Assembly: GCA_031308135.1 (NCBI GenBank)
Contig: JAHLJT010009419.1
Coordinates: 40,081,897 to 40,145,896, forward strand
Source of the DNA: Acheta domesticus
Lineage: Eukaryota > Arthropoda > Insecta > Orthoptera > Gryllidae
Direction: 5' to 3'
Length of the DNA: 64,000 nt
Part shown: in pieces, positions 48,580-59,849 of the stretch
How positions within the stretch are numbered: the first letter of the stretch is position 1
Layout of the letters: every line of letters starts with the position of its first letter
Program-made: the position numbers and the translations under genes
The notes under the pieces: generated by a model
Seen by the model: the letters and a program-made list of their open reading frames with translations, nothing else
Databases searched by the model: none
Told to the model about the DNA's origin: nothing

Positions 48580-48790
48580 GGAGGGGAGAAGACAAACATG
48601 AATGAAATATCGCACGTGGTCCATGACCCGTTTGGTAAGGTACTGCTACAATATTCTCCTGGCACTAATCGGAGAAACGACGGAAAAGTACATAGCCGTA
48701 TAGCTAGAGTCGAAAATCCGCCACTGTCGGAACTGGATCCCTAGAACCTCCTGAGCAGAATCGCAAGTTAATGCTGACTCTGAGCTAACT
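48580..48790 (-). mobile_element. SINE head, reverse copy
   Basis: On the - strand it reads GAGTTAGCTCAGAGTCAGC, then AGTTCCGACAGTGGCGGATT, TTCGACTCTAGC, and ACCAAACGGGTCATGGACCA. It is the same family as the forward copy, so the two form a tail-to-tail inverted pair. Confidence 0.6.
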
Positions 48791-49640
48791 CAACTGGTAC
48801 ATGGCATAAAATAATTCTTGAACATTTCAAGAGCATATTTCCAAAGTGATGTAGCTACATCTCAGTTTGTTTTATAACCTTAGTTTCCTTAAGATATTCT
48901 TCTATTAAGGTTTTCTTAAGATATTCTTAAGTAAAGACTCTTCTCCGTCACATGGAACTTGTCAGTGCTATTTGTTACTCAATGCATGCTTTGCTCAAAA
49001 AGGCTTTCTCCTCTGGAACGTGATATCCGACGCCGACTTACACGTCGACTTGTTTGAGTTCCCCACCAGGTATCGACTCGCAAGCGGGGCACTGTCCCAA
49101 CCGGAACAAGCTTCAAGCGTTCGACCGGTCTCCCGAGACCGTCAAGTGTTTGTGATAGTCAAGTGTTTGTGATAGTCAAGTGTTTGTGACAGTCAAGGTT
49201 TATACGCGTGATGTGTGTGTGTGTGTGTGTAGAAGGGAAGAAGTTAGATCTTGGAAGAGGATGGAAACATTACATACAGTCCCGAGCCTGTATTTTAGGG
49301 TTCTGCTCCGGCATTACTTAGTTAATGCTTTTTTTTACGTGGCGACACTCGGGCCATGAGGCCCATTCTTCCATCTGATCACGCAAATATTGCTACTCCT
49401 TTCGCCATCTAGCGGAGAAAGAATGTATTATTCGGACGACGAAACAGGCGATTTTGAATTTAACCCAGAGGCTTCTTTCAGGCTTGAGGTTCTTTTACAT
49501 GCAGTTACTCTACAACATGGGACAGCCGGCTTAACTTCTACTCCGAAAGATTTTTCGCCCTTGAAAATCCATGAGATCGATCGTGTTTGAACTAGCAAAC
49601 TTGAGTATAACAGCGCGATATCCTAACCGGGTTATATCAC
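48791..49640. other. gl: Glass intron, simple repeats
   Basis: This holds a 17-bp tandem repeat at 49,141-49,198 (unit GTCAAGTGTTTGTGATA, 3.4 copies) and a GT run at 49,211-49,230. No gene is supported. Confidence 0.6.
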
Positions 49641-49800
49641 TCAAACCGCGAACCTGCATTCGCACGTTATTGATCGAAATCAGAGCAGCCAGCCGCTAGA
49701 ATTCTCCTCTAGACAGCGGTTGAATTTGACACAGCTATTTAACCAGAATCGGATAATCCGCCACCGTCGGAACTGGAACCCTTGGCCCTCCCGGACCGAG
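49641..49800 (-). mobile_element. SINE fragment, reverse, beside a glass exon
   Basis: On the - strand it contains GTTCCGACGGTGGCGGATTA, CTGTCTAGAGGAGAATTCTA, GCGGCTGGCTGCTCTG and GATCAATAACGTGCGAATGC, matching the 48,036 SINE. It starts about 90 bases past the donor of the glass exon. Confidence 0.6.
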
Positions 49801-49889
49801 CCGCGGCAGTGCCAACAGTTGTTGCCCCGAGCTGCCTCGTCCGGCGCCCGGGGGCGGAGCGTGCGTGGGCGACCGCTTGTGGGCCTCAC

Positions 49890-50187
49890 CTGGTGCGGGT
49901 GCATGGTATAGGAGAGCGAGGCGGCGTGGCCCTGGTAGGGCGCGGGCGGCGCCTGCGCGGCGTATGGCTGCGTGGGGGCGGAGGGGCCCGACGCCGCCGC
50001 CGACGCCGCCACCGCCGCGCCGTACGCGCCCGCCGCGAACGCCGCCGTCGGCGACAGCTGGCCCGCCGCCGCTGCCGCGGCCGCCGCCGCCGCCGCCTGG
50101 CCCGGGTGCACCACGGCGTGCTTCAGCGACAGTAGCACGTCCGCCATGTCGTGCGGCTGCTTCTCCTTGAGCGGCGTGAACTCCGAC
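49890..50187 (-). CDS. gl: Glass internal exon with AASLSYTMHPHQ
   Basis: The exon supplies the last base of a split codon and then 99 codons: SEFTPLKEKQPHDMADVLLS, LKHAVVHPGQ, an 11-Ala run, GQLSPTAAFAAGAYGAAVAA, PTQPYAAQAPPAPYQ, and GHAASLSYTMHPHQ. The last phrase is diagnostic of Glass. The acceptor tgtgccgcag ends at 50,188. The donor is CAG followed by GTGAGG at 49,889. The upstream coding exon, which must end in phase 2, was not found in the window with confidence; it may be short or lie beyond 64,000. The splice acceptor belongs to the first unit of a tandem array. Confidence 0.9.
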
Positions 50188-50780
50188 CTGCGGCACACGC
50201 GCGCGATGAGGCGTTAAGGGGGAATTGCAGGGTGGGAACTCCCACCGGCGACTCATTAAAGCACTGTAGGAAATTTGAGATCAGAAGATGAGACATATGC
50301 ATGTATTAAGGAATTGTGGGTTTTGGAGAGCGTTACTTACGATCTGCAGCGTACGCACGCATTAATACTCTCTAGGGCTTGTCAGGGTCCGAACTCCAAC
50401 CTGCCGTGTATGCACACTTTAAGACATTGTCAGGAATTGCAGGGCGCAAGCTCCGATCTGCGACATACGTATACATTAAGGAAGTGGTTCCAAGGTTGCA
50501 GGTCGTGAACTCCAATTTGTGGCTTACGCACACTTTAAGACATTGTAGGGCATGTCAGAGTCGGAACTCCTATCTGTCGTAAACGTACTTTTAATATATT
50601 GAGAGTTGCAGGGCGCAAGCTCCGACCTTCGACATATACATACATTAACAATTGTCTTTTTAGGGTGTAAACCACTATCTACAGCGTATGCACACATTAA
50701 AACATTGTATGGCGAGTCAGGGTAGGCACTCCAGGCTGACTTATTTGGACACTTTAAGGTCATGTGACGATTTTCAGGGC
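50176..50780. repeat. Tandem array of about 11 diverged 52-58-bp units overlapping a glass exon start
   Basis: Each unit follows the pattern GAACTCCGACCTGCGGCACA, then a variable stretch, TTAAG and TTGCAGGG. Starts lie near 50,176, 50,231, 50,270, 50,322, 50,387, 50,444, 50,502, 50,559, 50,613, 50,665 and 50,722. The first unit is the true exon junction. Units at 50,444 and 50,613 resemble each other (CGCAAGCTCCGA), as do those at 50,387, 50,502 and 50,665 (a CACACTTTAAGACATTGT-like end), which suggests a two-unit higher order. On the glass strand several units carry a copy of the acceptor, such as CGTATGTCGCAG. Confidence 0.8.
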
Positions 50781-53224
50781 TTCTCTAGATGGATCTAGGT
50801 AATTACGTGAGAAAGGGTTGCGGGAGAAAAATGATAAATTGATTTGATTTGTTTAAATCAAAACTGAACTGAAGCATAATTTTTTCACTTAATTAAATTC
50901 AACCAAGCAAATGTATTCCTTTCCATTTGTGACGTATCCATCTCTTCTGCAAGAGTGATTAAAGCTGCCATTGACAACTGCATTTAAATATCTTGGCCGC
51001 ATTTTAATGAAAATATATGTTAAAGGCTTCAATTGCATAAAACAGTTTGAAATAAGAATTAAGCAATGGGTCTTCCGTCGCGCACTGATGACGCCCGAAA
51101 AGTGGTCATGAAGCTATCCAAAATTGTAGGAATGTTGATGATTTTTGTTACATGTTTGTTAATTTAGATGTGACTGACATATTGTCAGGTGATCACTTGA
51201 AATTTAGAGAATTGACTAAATTTACAAAGATCTTATTATGAAAAGTCTTAAGGAAAGCTTCTTAAATTAACGTTGATTAGATACAATGTTTTATTACATT
51301 TTCGGAGAAGGTTATATTTACGGTTTGACTTTTTATCACTCAATATTAAAAGATAATAGTTATTTATGATACTAGTGGTAAAAATGACATTTTATTTTGG
51401 GAGTAGAAAAGGTTGCGACATAAGGCCGATAGGCCGAGCATATTGTTGCTAACATAATTACGCCTTATGTTTAAAGAGTCGTATATAATTTTCATGTAAC
51501 ATTTTTAAGAAGTTTGCTGTGATTATTTTACAGCGGTGGTGAATTTCCTCGTTACGAAAACGATTCTCTTCAAATATAATTTTCTGTAAGAAACGCCCGC
51601 AGACTGCCTTGTCCCAACGCTGTTGCATAACGGCCTCTCGTTATTGATTGGCCTACCGATGAGTGGAGGGGGTGACCTCTTCCGGTCCCACTGAGAAATT
51701 GGCTTCCGCGCGCACGCGAAGGGCAAGCAGACTTGACGTCTGCGATTTTCTCTGCGTCAAGCGACGTCTGAAGGACACGGTAATCTAGTAAGCCATTTAA
51801 ATAATTTACTAAAACAATGGCTTAAGTAATTTCGTATTTATAGTAACAATTAGTGATTGGAACATATAATTTTTTATATTCACTTTTATAAGCAAGAAGG
51901 GAGTTATTTTCATTATCGAACTGGAAAAACTATTATATAGAAATGGCAAAAAGTATAAACTTACAGATTCTGTCATTGATTTTTAGCCGCAAAAATCTAC
52001 GAAAGAAAGGAGTTACCAATTAAATAAATTAAAAATTAAAAAACATTAGCATTCAGGAAATAAGATTAGTTACAGATTTTTACACATATTTTTTGTGAAT
52101 TTAACATTTAAATATTAAAATTACTTCACATTGAGCATTTAAGAAAACATTAGTTAAATCTCTGTGAAACTATAACGAAGCCAATTGTAATAAATGTTCG
52201 AATGTAACAGATACATTGACTATTAAATATTTCTGGGACGGTGCGTGCGCTTTCTGGAATATAACACTACCAGCACCACTTCCTGAAAACAAATTGAAAT
52301 TATTTTACTTAAACATTAAGTATAAGCCTGGGGAAACAAGAATATTGATTTACGAGGGGGGGGGAAATGGATTTTCCGTGACTGGAAAGAAGGGTTCACT
52401 CAACGGGACCGGGAGGTCGCGCCCGGACATCTCCACGCCTCAAGGAAAGACACTAGTGCTCTATGATGTACAATATTTTTATTGGAGACCTCAATTTTAT
52501 GACATGTTTTTTGCGACATCTACAACTTCTCGAGAGAATATAAATTTTTCGTTTCGCCTATAGGTAGGTAGTTTGTTTTTTAAATTTTTGACTGCTGAAC
52601 GAGGTAGAAAGTACTATCAGTGCTCCAATACAAAGATGTGAAAGTAAAGTAATTAGATAATAAAAATAAAATCAATCGTAAATACGAATCCAAAGGATGA
52701 TTATTAATGAACATTAATTCTATTTTAACTTTTTGTCATGTTTGTGATTATTACTCCTACGTACTCAAAATATTAGTATCAAAATTACTTTCAACACGTT
52801 TCTAGACTTGCGTTAAAAAATATCTTTCGTGTTCAAATATAATGAAGGTATGCGTCACTTTCAAGGGTTGATAAAAATAATTTTGTAGGCCGTCTTCAGA
52901 GTTCAAATAATTATTTATTAACCTTTAATTGTGAGCATATACAGTAGATAACATTCTTATTCGTATATACACATTGCTTTTTCATTGCTATATCACTTTT
53001 GCTTTTTCAATATCTAATTATTGTCAAAGTAACGTTTTTTTAAGAAACAGTCGTTATAAAATGAAAAACAATCTCATTACAAACTGAAAAACATAGGTTC
53101 TGTATTAAAATCAATTAATACATTAATTTAAAAAAATAAATAAAGAGAGAGTAATGTTTAGTTTTGTGCAACTTCGATGTTCCTACACTAATAAGTAATA
53201 AGACGAAATAAAAACTAATAAAGG
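50781..53224. other. Upstream glass region, no recognised gene
   Basis: This is AT-rich. A more GC-rich block at 51,530-51,790 holds the imperfect palindrome GCAGACTTGACGTCTGC. A 115-codon + frame at 52,216-52,563 has no recognisable domain. Confidence 0.45.
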
Positions 53225-53760
53225 AGAGTGAACTATGATCGCCACTTCATGGAAAGAACAAGGTTCTTGCAAGTTGTGGGTTTTCCTTCCATTCTGCTTC
53301 TACTAGACATTTTAGTTCTTTGTTTTTCACGCCAGTTTTGTAAACTTCTCTCTTTAAAACTGACCAAAAGTGCTCTATGGGATTTAAGTCCGGGACTTGA
53401 GGTGGTGTTTGGAGTAATTTGTGCACGTTCCATATTAACCATGTCATATTGAGCCAGACCTTGTGCTTACTGTTATTGTCCTGCTGAAAACGGTAAAAGG
53501 TGGCAAGTCCATTTTTTCGGCACTTTGTTTTACATTGTTTTGCAAAATGTCGAGAAAAACATTGATATTCATAATTTCATTAATGGATTGGACCAAAACC
53601 CTTAGAAGGCAAACAACCCCACTACATAACTGATCCACCACCATGCTTCACCGTGGGAATTGTATTCATGAAACAATTGCCTGTGTTTCGATTTCTCCAG
53701 ACAGATCCCATCTGACCCGAAGACGTTCGTCCGACGTTATTTTAAAATATTCTTACGTCA
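53225..53760 (-). pseudogene. Tc1-like transposase remnant
   Basis: The - strand frames, with shifts and stops, read WDLSGEIET, VKHGGGS, RFQQDNNSKHK, PDLNPIEHFWSVLKREVY and EAEWKENPQ. HGGGS, QQDN and DLNPIEHFW are the conserved blocks of the C-terminal half of Tc1 DDE transposases; QQDN and PIEH hold the second and third catalytic acidic residues. The N-terminal DNA-binding domain and the terminal inverted repeats were not found. Confidence 0.8.
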
Positions 53761-54219
53761 TCATATGATAACTTTTTGTTGCTAAATCGATGTTTACGAA
53801 TAAGAATGTTAGATACTGTATTATTTTTTAGATCAAAACACTTTTTATCAGAAAAGAAATGTATAAGGAACGATAAGAAGTAAGAAAGTGGATTTAGAAG
53901 TACAATAAGATATTTCTCGGGCAAATTATTTCGCAGCCTCATATACCAATACGTTTTAGGAAGGTATCTACCTACGGTAATTCAAGGCTTGGACTAATTC
54001 TAGGTCAAGTCAGGTCCGGACGGCTTGCTGAACTTCCACTTCTTCAATAGCTCAAAGAAATAAGTACTAATGTAGTCTCTTCTTGTGAATTAAATATTAT
54101 TTTTGGGAGAAATGGACACTTTGCATAAAATAAAATTATATGAATATATGAATCAGAAAATTCCTGTTGTGGTAAAGTAAATGCAAGTTTAAAACAATCT
54201 ATCCTAGTTTGTTATTACG

Positions 54220-54251
<32 letters not shown>

Positions 54252-56097
54252 CATTATTATTATTATTGTTATTATTATTATTATTTCACACGATCAAAAA
54301 TGTGATTTTGTAATATTGTTAATATTATTCACCAAATTATCAATGGAATACAGTTTGCCCCAAGTTGTGGAAGATGATGAGGAAATAACGTATTTCATTT
54401 TCTAGTTTCATTTTCTAGAGGGCGGAGCACCGATAAAGGACACACCCTTTCCTCCTTTCGGAAAACCGTTGCAGAAAGGCGCGGAAAGCATGGATTATAA
54501 GGATATGTAAAAATGGTTTTTTCTACAGTTTCTTTCCGAATATGATCAATGCTGATACATACAATAGTATTAATCTTTCCGAATAATTAAGAATGGTGGA
54601 AGGTAGAAAAAATATATACTTACATTAAAAAATCGAATTTGTGTCAATATAACAAAACTTTTAAGGAATGTACAAACTAGAAAACAAAATATACTATTAT
54701 TACCTCATCATTTACAAAAACATAGTGCAAACCTCCTCTGAATACCTCAAACAGTTTTTAAGATATTAGCTGTGGTCAACCTGAAGTCTATATGAAGTTT
54801 CTACATATTGACAATCAATAACTTGGATTTTAGCAAGATAGAGTGTTAAAGGTTCCAACACCAATTTAACATTCAATCTAAACAGTTTTGTTTAGTCTAA
54901 TATGAGAAAAGTAGTGTTATAAAATGCCTATTAACCGTATGTTTCCTGCGTTATGGCTGTGTGTCCTGCTGTGTGGACTGTTATGTCCAGAATAATAGTT
55001 TTCAACGTCGACACTTGTGGTATACAGCCCTTCAGTACAATACAATCTGGATGCAGCCCTCTTTATCCTACAACATGTCTGTGTTTTTTCTCACATATCC
55101 AAACTTCAAAACGGAATAATTAAAAGTGTCCTGGGACTTAGATGTTAATACACACTGATACATTTTAATTAAATATTATTTAATTTCTGTTATTTAAATA
55201 TTATTAATGTTAAATATTATTTAACTTTTTTGCCTGTATCTATGAGAAATCTCATTTTGGCCATTTTTGGACATATTATACTTCACGCAGCAACCGGAAA
55301 TATAAAAGAACCCACGTGTATCATTGTTAATCATTAACGTCATTATGTAGGTACAGAGACAATAATGAGGACAAGTTGAAGTTCGTAAAACGAGGCACCA
55401 GCTGTCGCGACGATTAAATCCAACCGACTCAGTTATTTGTGTTATTGGCCATGTGACGTTCAAATCACAACATTCTTTCAATAAGCATTCATGTAAGTAA
55501 AAAATAACTTTTAACAGGAATACTCGTACGTAACATGTAGCAGAACAACGTTGCTGCAGATCAATAATTTGATTTGGTTGTTCTTTATCGATGGCAGTCC
55601 TACAATTCTTCAAAGACGCCGACCTCCATAACTGGCTTTTCATTCCTTTGGTTGCGTTTTGTCAACGTAATAGGTCGATGCATTATGAAAACTAATAAAA
55701 CTTTACCGCGCCGCGTTGGATAATAATTCTATATGTAACAAAGAGTGACGGAGGGATAATAGTACAAGTAAGTGAAAAGCACGTGAATTCCGTAGGAACG
55801 AGGTTGCCAATAAATCCCGCACGAGTTACGTAAGTTTTTATGATTCCTCTATTTACGACTTCAATTAATTTCGGTCAATTGGTTTTCAAGTTACGAAATA
55901 TCATGGTGTAACAATTACGCTGCAAGTTGGTGTTTTGGGTTGAACCGTTACATATTGCACCCAATAAATGTAAAATGGCAAATGATCGTAGTATTAGTAA
56001 AAGTGCAAATTAAGTGGATAATTAAAAAAATCATGAGAAAACAGGTTTTCTTGTTTGGAGTTATAAACTATTTATAAAGTTCAGCATGTAAAATAAA
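53761..56097. other. Intergenic or intronic, nothing recognised
   Basis: This is AT-rich, with an ATT microsatellite at 54,221-54,285. No supported gene is present. Confidence 0.5.
54221..54285. repeat. (ATT)n microsatellite
   Basis: An interrupted ATT run of about 65 bases. Confidence 0.95.
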
Positions 56098-56425
56098 CCG
56101 AACGAAATGGCTCAGGGCGTAGCGCTGACTTCCTATTCGAGAGACCCGGGTTCAGTCACCTTGCCGATCATCCTGATCGCGGTTTTCGTGGTTTCCCTCG
56201 GTCATCCAGGCGAATGCTGGGATAGTTCTACTGAAACGTTATGACTGCGAAACTAGCGTTGATAGCCGAATTCGTTAACTATGTGATGTCACGAAGGTTA
56301 AGCGAATTCGAGACATCGCTAGTCCTTGGTTGGGTGAGCGTCTAGGAACCCCAGGATCTAACAGCGCCGAGGCTAATTGCCCTCTACGGGACATATAATC
56401 GCTAAATAAAATACAAATAAACAAA
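56098..56425 (+). mobile_element. tRNA-derived SINE with conserved core
   Basis: AATGGCTCAGGGCGTAGCG (A-box like) and CCCGGGTTCAGTCACC (B-box like) form the head. The core GGTTTCCCTCGGTCATCCAG followed by GCGAATGCTGGGATAG is shared, diverged, with the SINEs at 27,640 and 48,036. The 3' end is AAATAAAATACAAATAAA-like A-rich sequence near 56,425. Confidence 0.75.
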
Positions 56426-56429
56426 GGAA

Positions 56430-57440
56430 GTAAGATTACAAAAAATAATGTGAGTAAATGCCAAAATAAGATTTGCAACCATGAACACAATTTGTTCATG
56501 GTCATTTGGCGTGATTTTTAAGGTATAAGACTGGACTACTTAACCTCATAAGATACGCAACGCTTTGTAGGTGGGCATTGTAATCAGTTCTAAAGATCTC
56601 GTAGTTTCATGGTTTGACTGCACTGAAACATGAAGAGAGTAATTTAGTGTATCATTTATCCACGTTTCAATTAAGACATTTAAAATTCACGGTTAAATTA
56701 ACGTACTATCAGGGTGCACGCCTGCAAACAATGTTACTTTTGCGAGCATGTTAAGTAGTGAGCAAGATTCGTTAAGTAATAAGCATAGTCACTTTAGGCA
56801 TGTGTTCATTAAAGCCACATTTTACTTTATTTTGATTTACTTGATAATAATGACCTTATGAGGCAATCACTAAATGTTGGTTTGTTTCTAACCTCGCCAG
56901 ATCTTGAATTATGCCATCAAAATAATATATTTCTTGGGGTTGTGGAGAATAACCGAATTTCTCAGTATCATGCCGTTCAGTCCGATTTCCCGCCTGGTTG
57001 TGGAAAACATTTTTACGCATTTCGTTTTTTGTAATTGTATAGTAATTTCTTTCTTCAACAGCAAGGATTAGTCCTGAAGGCCTGTCCTGACGTCATTGTC
57101 CAAATCGTCCAACCGTCTTATGTTTGGTCTTCCGACTTCTACTCCTTCTGCCGGCTGAAATGTAATTTAGTACTTGTTTAGGAAGTCTGTTATCATAATC
57201 CGTTCTTAGTATATGGGAAACACAATTTTGTTTGAATTGTTTTTTTTAAACTCTTTCTGAGAGATTAAAAATATTTAACCGTTGGCTTGTATCCATATTT
57301 TTTATGATCTAATAAGGTATAATTAGCAACACTTCGCAGGAACTTCTTTTCACTTGTTTCTATTTTTCTTTTTTCTGTTCTGTTTAGGGACCAGTTTATA
57401 CATCCGTAAGTTTGTAATTTGTTAGTTGGGCATTTTTCGC
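56430..57440. other. AT-rich, nothing recognised
   Basis: A weak reverse-strand block near 57,060-57,170 (CCGTCTTATGTTTGGTCTTC) resembles decayed retroelement text, but no domain can be named. Confidence 0.35.
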
Positions 57441-57720
57441 GGTCAGTGAGTCCTATTCATGTGCGAGAGGTGCCCGCTGAATCCTATTCATGTGCGAGAG
57501 GTCCGTAGCCGCGCTTCGCCCGTTCGTCTCAAGAGGCGGCGTCGAGAGGCCGCGAGGGCTTAGTGGACGGCGTCGCCCACGCGCCGGCACTCCCACAAGT
57601 GCACGCCCACCCTCGCCCACGCCCGCCCCCGCTCCCCCGACACACGCACGCACTCCTCCACTTGCTCCTTCTCGAAGCGAAATCTCGACTTGCTCTCGCA
57701 AAACGTAGCATCGAGGCTGT
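57440..57720. promoter_or_regulatory. GC-rich promoter-like stretch
   Basis: CpG-rich and C-rich sequence with several CCACGCCC/GCCCACGCC boxes (KLF/Sp1 type). A 21-base direct repeat (TCCTATTCATGTGCGAGAGG core) lies at 57,451 and 57,482. No conserved coding frame is seen. It could be a promoter for glass upstream exons or for another gene; this is inference. Confidence 0.35.
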
Positions 57721-58200
57721 CTCGGACACTCGTAGATATACTCGCCACCACACCAAGTTTAACAATTAGTAAAAAACAAGATTGCTACATGAACAGCAAT
57801 GTAAACGTCACATTCTCCTTCACAATGTATTAAATATGACTATGTGCTCAGCAGATGCGTTTCGTGTTTATTTCGCGCCTACTTTCATTTGCTTCTTCTG
57901 GAAGCGAAATACGGCCTTGCTTTCGCGAAAAGTAGTGTCGAGGCTGTCTCGGCCATTGTCAGATATGCTCGCCACTACATGAAGTTGAACAATGAGATAA
58001 ATGAACAACGTGATAAACGTAATATTCTTCGCTCTTTAAAAGTACAAATAAGTATGTGTACAGCAGAAGCGTTTTGTGTATATTTCGGTCACTCTTGCAT
58101 TTGTTTCTTCTGGAAGCAAAACTTCGGCTTGACGTCGCGAATTGTCGCATTGTGGTTTCCCCGTGCACATTCAGATCGCGTCGACATCGCGTGAAGTTAC
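57660..58200. repeat. Three diverged tandem units of about 212-227 bp
   Basis: Unit starts near 57,661, 57,888 and 58,100 share TTCTTCTGGAAGCGAAAT, CTTGCTTTCGCGAAAAGTA and TCGAGGCTGTCTCGG blocks, then CTCGCCACTACATGAAGTT. The third copy is most diverged. Units one and two translate to LLLLEAK...LNN in similar frames, but stops intervene. Confidence 0.7.
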
Positions 58201-58289
58201 AGAATCAAATAGAATGATCGCTAACAGCGCCATACACATAAGAAAATGCTCCACCATATCTCTCTCTACCCGTTCAGCCACTAACACGC

Positions 58290-58365
58290 AACACTCACCG
58301 TGCTGGATACTCGGATTGTCATGAAATTTCACCAGCTCATAGAACACCATGCAAAACCTATATAT
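58290..58365 (+). repeat. Left arm of an inverted repeat
   Basis: AACACTCACCGTGCTGGATA and the following bases match, in reverse complement, the sequence at 59,015-59,092. The best 38 bases have 36 identities and similarity then weakens. Confidence 0.75.
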
Positions 58366-58379
58366 ACAAATTTTGAAGT

Positions 58380-58985
58380 GCTAGGGAATATTAGTAATAG
58401 TTTTTAATAGGTATTTTGTATCAGGACGTTTTGTGACCTCCGCGCTTCTCGCAGCGGGCGAGCCGTTGCTTCGGCAGCTCCAGGACCGTTTCGCGGCGCT
58501 GTCAACCGGTGTCAGATTTCCAAACGCGTTCAAGAACGATGGTAAAGCCCATCGCCAGTGACTTGTTAGTTTGATGTACACAGTGACACACGTTCTGTGG
58601 AGAGTGTTAGTAAGCGCAAGAACATTTTTTTATTAAATATCATTATTGGGAAAATTTTGTGCGTAACCTCTATTCAGGTTCGAATTCGGAGACGGTTTTA
58701 GAAATATATTGTAGAGATATCTGTTTTTTATTGTGATATAATTAGGCTTTTTTGCGAGTCTGAAGGTTGCAAGGGAAAGGCACCTGCAATGTAAACACCC
58801 GTTTTTGTCACCCCCGCCTGCCCTCTGAAACAACTGAGACCCTGCCGAAAGGCCGATAGTGGCGGCGCGTTGTGAGAGTAACGGCCGCAGAACCAGCGGC
58901 GAGCAGCGATTTCTGCCCTTCTACAGGCGGTAAGATCATGAAAGGTCTTAATACTAATTGTCGCAAAACACTACTTGCAAATACT
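58380..58985. other. Spacer of the inverted repeat, partly GC-rich
   Basis: GC-rich pieces lie at 58,430-58,520 and 58,850-58,930. No convincing gene was found. Confidence 0.4.
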
Positions 58986-59014
58986 TCACTGCACGTACAA
59001 ATTTTTATGTATTT

Positions 59015-59092
59015 TTATACTACGTTTTGAAAGGTGTTGAACAAGCTGGTAACATTTCATGTCAATCCGAGTATCCAGCTCGGTGAGTGTTG
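59015..59092 (-). repeat. Right arm of an inverted repeat
   Basis: This is the reverse-complement partner of 58,290-58,365, with about 650 bases between the arms. Confidence 0.75.
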
Positions 59093-59849
59093 GGTGTAAG
59101 AGTCGCTTCCTTCACCACAAATTCTAAGAAGGTTGACCGAGATTTGAAATCCTTATCGCCAATGGAGGAAGGCCTGACCACTCACAGCACGATTCGTCCC
59201 TGACACTCGCAGAAGTCGGCTTCACATAAATTAAAAATTTAAATTTCGGGATTCATACATGAACGTAAAAATGTTTCCCATCGTACTCTCATAGGTTAAT
59301 TTAAATATTATCTTTTCAATAGATAAGATTCCTGTATCATTCGCTCTGTACCAATTACTAGTGAAACAAAAGTTGTTCTACACTGAATATGTTCACTTCT
59401 ACTTCACGTAATAAATACATATTGATCGTGAACGTTTCCGTGACAAGTAGAATATCCTACAAGGGCGCCCTTCAACAATATTAGAGGTATTAATTTTAAA
59501 AACAATGACGATCAATTACACAAATTTCTAAACACGTGATTTAAAATGTGCATTTTGGCAAAGTTGCATATTTGGTATGAGAGTTCATATCAGCGAACAA
59601 ATACCACAATTAGATATTGTTACATCAAGAAATTGTGTATTCCAAAATTGTACAGGCATTACTCCTTAAAATAAAATTGACCATTTATTATTTTGGATAT
59701 TAGATTATTAGAGTTACACCTTGTTATATTTCCAAAAATAGGCCAACTCTATTGAATTCAGGTCCCTTACCCCTAAATCTAAATGTATTTCAGCTCTTAA
59801 GATTCCCATTTCGGTCCGTTGAGGCCGATAGACGAAATTTTGATACGCT

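Noticed and set aside
49141..49198. CRISPR-like array
   Set aside because: Units of 17 bp abut directly with no spacers. It is a plain tandem repeat in a eukaryotic genome.
52216..52563. 115-codon + strand frame
   Set aside because: It is interrupted by a G9 run, has no recognisable domain and no splice or promoter context. It is possible but unsupported.
57453..57765. Gly/Arg-rich frames near 57.5 kb as a glass first exon
   Set aside because: Composition is low complexity, several frames are open, and none joins in the needed phase to SEFTPLKEK with a clear donor.
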